In this document: positions 56,683 through 64,000 of the stretch, piece after piece
How positions within the stretch are numbered: position 1 is the first letter of the stretch
Layout: each line of letters opens with the position of its first letter
Source: Dokdonella sp.
Lineage (GTDB): Bacteria > Pseudomonadota > Gammaproteobacteria > Xanthomonadales > Rhodanobacteraceae
DNA length: 64,000 bases
Assembly (NCBI RefSeq): GCF_017744955.1
Contig: NZ_JAGIAG010000002.1
Location: forward strand, 248,001 to 312,000
Reading direction: 5' to 3'
Program-made: the position numbers and the translations under genes
The notes under the pieces: generated by a model
Database searches by the model: none
Seen by the model: the letters and a program-made list of their open reading frames with translations, nothing else
What the model was told of the DNA's origin: nothing

Positions 56683-59600
56683 CTACGGCCGCACGTATTG
56701 CGCGCCGTCCGCCGGCGCCGCGTCGAAGCCGCTGCGGAACAGGACCAGCACGTCGCGATCGGTCGCCTCGGTGGAAACGCCGTCCTCGACGACGGCGACG
56801 GTGTGCTCGATCGCCTCGCCCGCGGCATCCGCGCGCACCGCGGTGGCGATCCGCCAGCTCACGCTGCGGCCGGCCGGGATCACGACGCCGGCGTCGTCGA
56901 GCGCGCCGCTGCCGCTGGCGGTACAGCTCGCGCCGTCGCCGCCGTCGAGGCAGGTCCAGTGCGTGCGCGCCGGATCCAGTTGCGCCGGCAGCGCGGCGGC
57001 GACGTGCAGGTCGACGGCGTCGCCCTTGCCGCTGTTGCTGACGGTGACCAGATAGTTCAGTTCCATGCCGTAGCGCGCGTAGTCGCGGTCGTCGCTGATG
57101 CCGACACTCAACGCGGCCTGGCCGGGACGCAGGACGCGGATCGTGAGGCTCGCCTCGCCGTCGAGGTAGTTGCCGTTGCCGGCCTGGTGCGCGGTCACCG
57201 TGCACAGGCCCGCGGCGATGCCGCTGACGGTCGCGCCGTCGATCGTGCACACCGTCGCGGGCGCGGCGGAGAGCACGAGCGGATTGCCGGAGTTGGGCAC
57301 GCCGCTTCTGGCCGAGACGGTGCCGGTACCGCCGACGACGATCGTCGGGGCCGGCGCGAACACGATCGACTGGACGGCCTTGCCGATCGCCACGTCGAGC
57401 CGCGCTTGCGGCGCCGGTTCGTATTCGAAGCCACCGGGCTGGTCGGCGAGCACCGTGCAGATGCCGGCGGCCAGGATCGACACCGCGCGTCCGGCGATCG
57501 AGCAGGTCGCCGCCGAACCCGGGTCGATGGAGAACGCGACCGGATTGCCGCTGCCGCCGGCGTGCGCGGAGACCTGGAACGTCGCGTTCGGCGAGTAGAC
57601 CGGGTGGGCGGGATCGGAGAGGAAGTCGCGGATGCTCTGCGTATTGCGCGCGATCTGCACCAACCGCGATTGCTGAGGCGCGGACGCATAGCCGTTGCCT
57701 TGCGCATCGGTGGCGCCATCCTGCGTGGCGCGCACGCCGCACAGGCCGGAACGGATCGCGCGCAGCGTGGCGCCTTCGACCGCGCAGGTGGCCGGCGTCC
57801 AGACGTCGAAAGCGGCGGCGCCGCTGCTGCTCGCCGTGGCCGTCAACGGCAGGCTCTGGCCGACCGCCATCGTCGCCGCCGCGTCGAAGGCCAGCGATTG
57901 GCCGAGCAGTACGCTGGTCGGCACGTGGCGATCGGCGGTTGCGCCGTTGCCGAGCGCGCCGCGGTCGTTCGCGCCCCAGCATTTCAGCTCGCCCGCCACG
58001 GTCAGCGCGCAGGTGTGGAAATAGCCGGCGCCGATCGCCACCACCTCGCCGAGGCCGGCGACGTCGACGGCGGACGTGCTGTCCTCGGTCGACCCGTCGC
58101 CGAGCTGGCCGTGGTTGTTGAGACCCCAGCATTTCACCGTTCCGGCCGCGGCCAGGGCGCAGGTGTGGTGAGCGCCGGCGGCGAGCGCCTGCGCGCCGAG
58201 CAGGCCGTCCACGGACACCGGGATGGCCGTGGAATGCACGACCGCGCCGTTGCCGAGCTCGCCGTGGTCGTTGCGGCCCCAGCATGTCGCCGTGCCGTCG
58301 GGCAGCAGCGCGCAGCTGTGCTCGGCGCCGGTCGCGACGGCCATCGCGCCGAGCGGCAGGTCCGCGACGTCGACCGGCACGCGGCGATCCGCGTAGGTGC
58401 CGTCGCCGAGCTGGCCGAAATAGTTGTAGCCCCAGCATTTCACGCCGCCGTCGGCGGTCAGCGCGCAGGTGTGGCTGTCGAACGCCGCGATCGACGCGAC
58501 GTCGCCGTCGAGCCCGGCGACGGCCACCGGCGCGAGCCGATCGACGAACGAGTCGTCGCCGAGCTGGCCGTGGGCGTTCCAGCCCCAGCATTTCGCCGCG
58601 CCCGCGTCGGTGATCGCGCAGCCGTGCTGGCCGCCGGCGGAAAGCCGCGCGTCGTCCTCGTCGAGCGCGGGCACGTCCACCGGCAGCGTGCTGCTGGTCG
58701 TGCTGCCGTCGCCGAGTTCGCCGTCGCCGTTGTAGCCCCAGCACTGCACGCCGCCGGACGCGAGCTTGGCGCAGGTGTGATAGCCGCCGGCGGAGAAGGT
58801 GCTCGCCTCGCCGGCGAGCCCGACGACGGCGAGCGGTGTCGGATTCGGAGCGGATGCCGTGACGCCGACACCGAGCTGGCCGAGCTGATTGTCGCCCCAG
58901 CACAGCGGCGCGCCGCCACGGCTCAGCGCGCAGGTGTGGTCGAAACCGGCGTCGAACGAGGCGAAGCCCTTGCCCAGCCCGTGCACGTCCATCGGCACCA
59001 GCCCCGGAGTGGAGGAACTGTCGCCGCGGCCGAGCTGGCCTAGGCCGTTGTCGCCCCAGCAGGCGACGTCGCCCTGCGTGCCGAGCGCGCAGGCGTGCGT
59101 AAAGCTGATCGTCGCCGCTCTCGTACGCGATGGCAGGTGCAGCACGTCGACCGGGACGCTGCTCGAGACGGTGCTGCCGTCGCCGAGCTGGCTGTAGAGG
59201 TTGTCGCCCCAGCATTTGACGTCGCCCGTCGTCGTCACCGCGCAGGAGCTGCTGAAGCCGGCGGCGATCGCGGCGACGCCCGAACTCAATCCGACCACGT
59301 CGACGGGGGCGGAAGGCTGTGTGGTGCTGCCGTCGCCGAGCTGGCCGTTGTCGTTGGCGCCCCAGCATTTGACACCGCCGGCGGTGGTCAGCACACACGT
59401 GTGGGCAAGGCCTGCGGCGATCGCGATTGCCGTCGTTCCCAGGCCGCCGACGTCGACGGGCACGGGACTGTCCGTCGTGCCGCCGTTGCCGAGCTGGCCG
59501 CTGCCGTTGTTGCCCCAGCACTTCACACCGCCGGAAGTCGTCAACGCGCAACTGTGGCTGGCTCCGGCGGCCAGCGCGACGATGCCCGTGGTCAGGCCGG

Positions 59601-60135
59601 AAACGTCCCTGGCGACGGTGTGCGAGACGGTACTGCCGTCACCGAGCTGGCCGTCCGAATTGTCACCCCAGCATTTCGCGCCGCCGCGGTCGGTCAGGGC
59701 GCAGCTGTAGCTGGCAGACGTCGCGATGGCTGCGATGCCCGACTCGAGGGTCAGGACATCCGTCGGCGTCGCGCGGTTCGTCGTCGTGCCGTCGCCGAGC
59801 TGGCCCTGGTCGTTGTTTCCCCAGCACTTCACGCCGCCGACGGTGGTCAATGCGCAGGAATGGACGAAGCCCGCGCCGACCGCGGCGGCTCGCGCGTTCA
59901 GTCCGACCGCCGGTATCGCTACGTCGCGATCCGTGAGCGTGCCGTCGCCGAGCTGGCCCATCATGTTGGCGCCCCAGCATTCGACCGTGCCGATCGTCGT
60001 CACCACGCAGGTGTGGAGGGCGCCGGTGGCGATCTGGATCGCGATCGGGTCGGGCATGCTCGGAGTCTGCGCGTGCGACGCGGCGAGTGGCGCACCGAGC
60101 AGGACGAGCAGGAGCAGGCGGTACTTGTCGATCAT
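56683..60135 (-). CDS. Secreted RCC1-repeat protein (14 repeats) with Ig-like domains and FxxGFD motif
   Basis: The 1150-residue precursor has a signal peptide (YRLLLLVLLGAPLAASHAQ). Fourteen RCC1 repeats of about 50 residues follow (HTCALTxxGxVKCWGxNxxGQLGDG), which would make two complete seven-bladed propellers (about residues 25-760). Each repeat keeps two cysteines, so disulfides probably staple the blades. Behind them are three Ig-like domains with Cys pairs (CAVEGATLRAIRSGLCGV type) and a DUF11-like domain. The motif LFRSGFD stands 12 residues before the end (AAPADGAQYVRP). ATG 60135 is chosen for the signal peptide. The domains are typical of binding proteins; the ligand is unknown. 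Confidence 0.88.
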   Translation of the reverse strand: MIDKYRLLLLVLLGAPLAASHAQTPSMPDPIAIQIATGALHTCVVTTIGTVECWGANMMGQLGDGTLTDRDVAIPAVGLNARAAAVGAGFVHSCALTTVGGVKCWGNNDQGQLGDGTTTNRATPTDVLTLESGIAAIATSASYSCALTDRGGAKCWGDNSDGQLGDGSTVSHTVARDVSGLTTGIVALAAGASHSCALTTSGGVKCWGNNGSGQLGNGGTTDSPVPVDVGGLGTTAIAIAAGLAHTCVLTTAGGVKCWGANDNGQLGDGSTTQPSAPVDVVGLSSGVAAIAAGFSSSCAVTTTGDVKCWGDNLYSQLGDGSTVSSSVPVDVLHLPSRTRAATISFTHACALGTQGDVACWGDNGLGQLGRGDSSSTPGLVPMDVHGLGKGFASFDAGFDHTCALSRGGAPLCWGDNQLGQLGVGVTASAPNPTPLAVVGLAGEASTFSAGGYHTCAKLASGGVQCWGYNGDGELGDGSTTSSTLPVDVPALDEDDARLSAGGQHGCAITDAGAAKCWGWNAHGQLGDDSFVDRLAPVAVAGLDGDVASIAAFDSHTCALTADGGVKCWGYNYFGQLGDGTYADRRVPVDVADLPLGAMAVATGAEHSCALLPDGTATCWGRNDHGELGNGAVVHSTAIPVSVDGLLGAQALAAGAHHTCALAAAGTVKCWGLNNHGQLGDGSTEDSTSAVDVAGLGEVVAIGAGYFHTCALTVAGELKCWGANDRGALGNGATADRHVPTSVLLGQSLAFDAAATMAVGQSLPLTATASSSGAAAFDVWTPATCAVEGATLRAIRSGLCGVRATQDGATDAQGNGYASAPQQSRLVQIARNTQSIRDFLSDPAHPVYSPNATFQVSAHAGGSGNPVAFSIDPGSAATCSIAGRAVSILAAGICTVLADQPGGFEYEPAPQARLDVAIGKAVQSIVFAPAPTIVVGGTGTVSARSGVPNSGNPLVLSAAPATVCTIDGATVSGIAAGLCTVTAHQAGNGNYLDGEASLTIRVLRPGQAALSVGISDDRDYARYGMELNYLVTVSNSGKGDAVDLHVAAALPAQLDPARTHWTCLDGGDGASCTASGSGALDDAGVVIPAGRSVSWRIATAVRADAAGEAIEHTVAVVEDGVSTEATDRDVLVLFRSGFDAAPADGAQYVRP

Positions 60136-60742
60136 GGGATTTTTCCAGAATGGGAAACAGTCGGGTCGCACGGCATTTCGTCGCTCGATCGCGCCGGCGC
60201 ATGTGCACGCGTGCATTCGAGCCGCCGGGCAGGGCCGTCCGCTGCCGCTGCGTGCGTTCGGCTGACAGAACGCTGCGGTCGTCGAAGGTGGCGCCGATCG
60301 CGGCGACGCGCCGGATGCCGGTACGTTCGCCGTCGCCTCGGTCGCACGCGACGAGGCGCGCGGCCGCGGCGGCGCCGCGACGCGCACTTCCCCCCGTGGC
60401 GAACATGCGGCAGTCCCGGACACGCCCCGGCAAGGGCGGCAGACGGATGCTAGTCAGGCGAAACGCACCCGCCTATACGACAAATGCCGTAGTCGAGCGG
60501 GCGTACTGCGGCGTATGGGAGAAATATATTTCTGGCTCTTCCGCGCTTCTTTCCGGGCACCGAAAACGGCGGTCCGATGCGATGCGTGGACACAAATCCG
60601 CTCCTACACACGAGTGCGTACGGTCGACGCGTCGAAAAGTGCGAGGACTTTCGTATTGACAGGCCGATTCCGGAACACCGAGACTCCGAGTGCGCCTCGC
60701 TCGCGACGCGCGTCTCTCCGTCCTCGAAATCCAGGTGAACCC
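60136..60742. other. 607-bp divergent intergenic region
   Basis: I find no convincing gene. It holds a perfect AT-rich palindrome AGAAATATATTTCT at 60520-60533, unusual in this GC-rich DNA. A TTGACA hexamer lies at 60656-60661 without a good -10 box behind it. It serves as promoter region for the RCC1 gene (minus) and the ZU5-like gene (plus). Confidence 0.5.
60520..60533. promoter_or_regulatory. AT-rich 14-bp palindrome
   Basis: AGAAATATATTTCT is perfectly self-complementary and lies between two divergent genes for FxxGFD/E-motif proteins. It could be an operator or an open-complex region shared by both. Confidence 0.35.
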
Positions 60743-61717
60743 ATGCCGAATCGCGTTCCTCGCGCATCCGTTCCGCTCGTCTTGGCGATCCTCGCCACAC
60801 TGCCTTCGGCGCAAGCCGGCGTCGACCCGAAGGATCTGATCTTCGAGAATGGATTCGAGATCTCCGCACCGAACTGCGCGCCGGTGCAGTCGACGATCGG
60901 CAGCGAGGGCGGCGTCCTGGAGCTGTGCGGCGCCAAGCTGGAAGTGCCGGCGAACACCGTCGCCCAGCCGGTCACCTTCGGCATCGAGCGCCTCGACGAT
61001 CCGCCGCCGCCGCCGTTCGACATGAGCTTCGTCGGCCCGGTGTTCCGCTTCACGCCGACCGACGCGCCGCTGCAGGGACCGGTCAGCATCACGGTGCCGC
61101 GCAACGACACCGCGCGCGGCGGATTGGTGCGTTTCGAGCCCGAGTTCGACGCGTTCATCCTGATCGAAGCCTGCGGCGCGACCGACACCAGCCTGCAGCA
61201 GTTCCAGTACGCGTTGAACACGTTCGCCGCCGCGCGCTACGTCGGCGACCTGCCCGACAACACGACCGGACTCGGCGACGGCACGGCGACGGGAACGGTC
61301 GACGGAGGCGCGCGCAGCTACGACGTCGACGAGCCGGGCAACTACGCGATCTACGAGGATCGCGAAGACGGCAGCCGCCTGGTCACCGTTTCGGTGCTGA
61401 CCTCGCCGAGCGAAGGCGATTTCGAGAGCCTGCGCATGAATCTGGTCGTCGACGCGGCGAACGCGACCGGCGAGGTCATACAGGTCGAGTTCCTCAGCAG
61501 CATCGGCGGCAACTTCGTCGGCGGCTCGTACATGGTCGGCATCATGGGCACCGCCTCGATCACCTTCGGCGATCTCGGCGACGGCCGCGTGCGCGCGAAC
61601 GTCGACGCCAACCTGGCACGCTCCGGCGGCGGCGACCTGCCGTTGCAGATGGCGCTCGACGTCGGCGTCGAGCGCTTCATCTTCCCGCCGTCGCTGTCCT
61701 GCCCGCGGCCGGACTGA
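60743..61717 (+). CDS. Secreted ZU5-like protein with FxxGFE motif directly after the signal peptide
   Basis: The 324-residue precursor has a signal peptide (ASVPLVLAILATLPSAQA, cut near residue 27). The shared motif follows at once as DLIFENGFE (residues 31-39), the reverse placement to the other motif proteins. STIGSEGGVLELCGAKLEVPANTVAQPVTFGIERL then matches ZU5-like domains. The rest is beta-rich, with a Gly-rich strand region near the end (IGGNFVGGSYMVGIMG). No catalytic site is visible. ATG 60743 is the last start before the signal peptide. It converges with the heparinase-like gene, 9 bp apart. Confidence 0.82.
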   Translation: MPNRVPRASVPLVLAILATLPSAQAGVDPKDLIFENGFEISAPNCAPVQSTIGSEGGVLELCGAKLEVPANTVAQPVTFGIERLDDPPPPPFDMSFVGPVFRFTPTDAPLQGPVSITVPRNDTARGGLVRFEPEFDAFILIEACGATDTSLQQFQYALNTFAAARYVGDLPDNTTGLGDGTATGTVDGGARSYDVDEPGNYAIYEDREDGSRLVTVSVLTSPSEGDFESLRMNLVVDAANATGEVIQVEFLSSIGGNFVGGSYMVGIMGTASITFGDLGDGRVRANVDANLARSGGGDLPLQMALDVGVERFIFPPSLSCPRPD

Positions 61718-61726
61718 CGCGTCCGC

Positions 61727-63451
61727 TCAGTCGAAGCCGTCGGCGAAGATCCCGTCGCCGGCTTCGAGTTCGACCACGTACTCGCCGGTGCCGCCGGCGA
61801 TGTCGAGACGCCAGCCGCGCCGGAAGGTCTCGTCCGGACCACTGCGCGTGGTCCAGTCGAGCGCGCTCAGCGTCGCGTCCGGCGGCGACAGCACGCGCAC
61901 GCGCAGGTCGCCGGTGCGGGCGGTGGCGCCGTCGATCGTCGGCTGGACCGGCACGTTGAGCTGGAACACCGCCTGCGTATTCGCGCCGAGCGCGTAGCGG
62001 TCGCGAACGACCAGCGTGCCGCCGGCGAAGTCGAGCGTGCGCCGCCAGCTCTGCACGGCGGGATCGCCGTCGTAGGCCGGCGTCAGGTCGGCTTCGACGT
62101 GCACGGCGCCGCCCGCGCCCGGCGTGACGATCATGCTCGAGGTCGTGCCGATGCGCTGCGGCACGAGCGCGCCGTCGCGTTCGAAGCGCAGCAGGTTGTG
62201 CACGTCGGTGCCTTGCTGGATGCCGCTGTGCGTCCAGATGTTCTCGGTGACGGCGAGCCAGTCGCGCCGGAACAGCGTGAACGATCCTTGATCCTGATGC
62301 GCGTGGCTCTCGACGTAGGGGCCGGCCGAGAACTGCAGCCACGTCGCGCCTTCGTCCCAGCCGGTACGCGCGAACAGCTGGCCGGTGCCGGTGGCGTGAT
62401 AGACGAGTCGGTCGGGCGGGGCTCCGGCGTCGCCGGACGGCAGCAGGTCGTGGCGGAAGTTGAAGCCGCTTTCCATCTGCGCCTGCGAGATCGCGTGCAG
62501 CCACCACGAGGCGTTCGCGCGCGCGGTCGCATCGTTGGTCATGCGGCGCGCTTCGAGCATCGTGTGCCGGTGGTAGTCGTACAACACCGGTTCGGACACG
62601 CGCGACTGGTCGCCGATCGGCGCGACGCGGTCGCGCGTCGGCACGGTGGCGTGGATCCACCAGGCGATGCTGTCGGTCAGGTGCGCATTGGCGTTGGCGA
62701 GATCGGCGCCGGTGGTGTCGCGCCAGAGCCGGTACAGCGCGAACAGCGAGCGGTGCGAAAGGCCGTAGCCGGTGCCTTCCTGGCTGCCGCCCCCGCTGAG
62801 CGTTGCCGCGTACTGCTCGAGCGCGGGCAGCTTGACGCCTTGCAGCCACTGCATCCACGTCGCGCGCTGGGATGCATCATCGGTGGCGAGCGCCCACACC
62901 ATCGTCGCCTCGACGAAGCTGTAGTAGTAGTTGTTGGCCGGGTTGTCGATCGACCAGCCGGACCACGGATGCGCGTGGCCGCCCCAGTGCGCCTCGGCCG
63001 GATGCCAGACGTTCCACACCGCCTGCTCGGCGTAGGCGGACCAGCGCGTGCGCTGCTGCGGCGTGATCGACGCGGCGCACCAGTCGTAGGTCAGCGCGAG
63101 GTCGCGCAGCATCTCGCCGACGTGCAGGTACGAATCGCCGGAAATCTCCGGGCGCTCTCCCTGCGCGATCAGCGCCTCGGCATCGGCGACTTGCCGTTCC
63201 ACCATCTGCACGGCCAGCGCCGCGTAGGGCGCCCGGCCGGTCAGGCGGAACAGGTAGGCCGCGTCGGTGGCCGAGAACGCGTAGCCGGGTGCGCCGGCGA
63301 CGGCCTGGTCGACCCAGGCCTCGAAGCGCCAGTAGGCCGGCGATTGCAGGTCGACGTAGGACAGGTCCAAGTCGATCGCGGCATAGCAGGGCGGGGAGGC
63401 GCCGGCGGCCAGCAGCGCCGCCAGCGCGAAGCGCGGTACGGATCGAAGCAT
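61727..63451 (-). CDS. Secreted heparinase II/III-like polysaccharide lyase with C-terminal FxxGFD motif
   Basis: The 574-residue precursor has a signal peptide (RFALAALLAAGASPPCYAA). An alpha/alpha toroid follows with WNVWHPAEAHWGGHAHPWSGWS, IDNPANNYYYSFVEATMVWAL and QEGTGYGLSHRSLFALY. A beta-sandwich with SHAHQDQGSFTLFRRDWLAV comes next, the usual layout of alginate/heparin lyases, in which His, Tyr and Asn act in beta-elimination. It ends exactly with GIFADGFD. ATG 63451 has a ribosome site (GGAG) at 8 bp; GTG 63457 is the alternative. The sugar substrate is unknown and no polysaccharide utilisation genes flank it. Confidence 0.86.
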   Translation of the reverse strand: MLRSVPRFALAALLAAGASPPCYAAIDLDLSYVDLQSPAYWRFEAWVDQAVAGAPGYAFSATDAAYLFRLTGRAPYAALAVQMVERQVADAEALIAQGERPEISGDSYLHVGEMLRDLALTYDWCAASITPQQRTRWSAYAEQAVWNVWHPAEAHWGGHAHPWSGWSIDNPANNYYYSFVEATMVWALATDDASQRATWMQWLQGVKLPALEQYAATLSGGGSQEGTGYGLSHRSLFALYRLWRDTTGADLANANAHLTDSIAWWIHATVPTRDRVAPIGDQSRVSEPVLYDYHRHTMLEARRMTNDATARANASWWLHAISQAQMESGFNFRHDLLPSGDAGAPPDRLVYHATGTGQLFARTGWDEGATWLQFSAGPYVESHAHQDQGSFTLFRRDWLAVTENIWTHSGIQQGTDVHNLLRFERDGALVPQRIGTTSSMIVTPGAGGAVHVEADLTPAYDGDPAVQSWRRTLDFAGGTLVVRDRYALGANTQAVFQLNVPVQPTIDGATARTGDLRVRVLSPPDATLSALDWTTRSGPDETFRRGWRLDIAGGTGEYVVELEAGDGIFADGFD

Positions 63452-63559
63452 CGTCACGACTCCGGAAAAGTTTCCTGTCCCGCCGGTGAACGCGCGGAGA
63501 CGATTTGCGACATTCGCCCGCTCTTGCGCGCCGCCGCGACGACCCGCACTTCCGCCGGC

Positions 63560-64000
63560 ATGAATCTTCGTGGCAGCCTTTCGCGCATGATCCGGGCCGG
63601 GTTCGCCGTCTTGCCGCTCGCCGCGGCGCTGTTCGCGGGCGAAGTATCCGCGCGCACGGTCTACCGGTGTGTGCGCGACGGCACGGTCAGCCTAGCGACG
63701 GCGCCGGAGCCTGGTTCGGAATGCTTCGCCAAGCAGCTCGACGACGGCGCCGCCGCGGTGCCGAACCTGTGGGGTTCGCTCGGCCTCGTGCACGGTACGC
63801 TGTACCGGCGCGAACAGGACGGCAAGACCGTCTACGGCACGCGCAACCTGCCGGGCTCGACGCCGGTGCTGGCGTTCACCGTAGCGACGCCGCCCGGGTC
63901 GCCCGCGCACGAAGGACTCGGCAAGATCGGCAAGCCGCGGCTGGCCGAGTTCAAGCAGCAGTTCAAGGCCGCCGCGAAGGCGACCGGCGTCGACGAAGCC
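63560..64000 (+). CDS. Secreted protein, N-terminal 147 residues; probable lytic transglycosylase (3' cut by window edge)
   Basis: ATG 63560 opens a frame that stays open to the window end. The signal peptide (FAVLPLAAALFAGEVSA) is followed by a small Cys-pair domain (TVYRCVRDGTVSLA ... SECFAK), as in DUF4124-like proteins. A region with TLYRREQDGKTVYGTRNL then leads to FKQQFKAAAKATGVDEA. That last string resembles the helix that opens SLT lytic transglycosylase domains in Lysobacterales proteins, but the catalytic Glu would lie beyond the edge, so this is an inference. Confidence 0.6.
   Translation, partial: MNLRGSLSRMIRAGFAVLPLAAALFAGEVSARTVYRCVRDGTVSLATAPEPGSECFAKQLDDGAAAVPNLWGSLGLVHGTLYRREQDGKTVYGTRNLPGSTPVLAFTVATPPGSPAHEGLGKIGKPRLAEFKQQFKAAAKATGVDEA

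Noticed and set aside
60656..60661. TTGACA as a -35 box for the ZU5-like gene
   Set aside because: No -10-like hexamer is found 16-18 bp downstream.

Overview
The window is high-GC chromosomal DNA from a gammaproteobacterium, most likely of the Lysobacterales (Xanthomonadales), and perhaps close to Dokdonella/Rhodanobacteraceae. The grounds are the gene order infB-rbfA-truB-rpsO-pnp, a methionine synthase split into two genes behind an ArsR-methyltransferase regulator, a class III PHA synthase pair (phaE-phaC), and many secreted proteins carrying a short F-x-x-G-F-D/E motif. The genus is an inference. I saw no rRNA, tRNA, CRISPR array, transposase or phage gene. Both edges cut genes: infB at the left and a secreted protein, probably a lytic transglycosylase, at the right.

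Layout. 1-7205: translation/RNA block (infB 3' end, rbfA, a short envelope-protein insert of three genes, truB, rpsO, pnp). 7405-12174: TPR-sulfotransferase, PDZ lipoprotein, a glucan-exporter-like ABC protein and a DUF423 membrane protein. 12323-24738: periplasmic penicillin/AHL-type acylase, beta-helix protein, VanY-like peptidase, DUF3887 protein, a SPFH/membrane/ribbon-helix-helix operon, M64 metallopeptidase, transglutaminase-like protein, purT. 24776-34966: small protein, giant delta-60 repeat protein with its probable transmembrane winged-helix regulator, bpt, DUF2007-like protein, tesB, ampD. 35097-46144: alpha/beta hydrolase, rlmL, Tyr-rich secreted protein, lipid methyltransferase, phaE-phaC, LAB_N membrane protein, oprB porin divergent from PQQ glucose dehydrogenase. 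46330-56599: lipoprotein, sahR-like/metH1/metH2 operon, esterase, acyl-CoA dehydrogenase, hybrid histidine kinase divergent from a NarL-type response regulator. 56683-64000: RCC1-repeat protein, ZU5-like protein, heparinase II/III-like protein, partial last gene.

Three themes stand out. (1) Six Sec-exported proteins of unrelated fold share the motif [IL]F-x-[DNS]-GF-[DE]. In five it lies at or near the C-terminus with no transmembrane anchor; in the sixth it lies directly after the signal peptide. It looks like a modular sorting or assembly tag. (2) Regulatory DNA is unusually readable: five tandem 11-bp repeats between a CadC-like regulator gene and the delta-60 gene, a perfect 9-6-9 palindrome at the start of the sahR-metH operon, and 11-bp-spaced AT-rich repeats before the SPFH operon. 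(3) At least six intergenic gaps carry long imperfect hairpins of three word families (GCGGAT, GGGATTGG, GAGGAACGAG). One supplies the last codons and stop of ampD, and another separates the two halves of metH.
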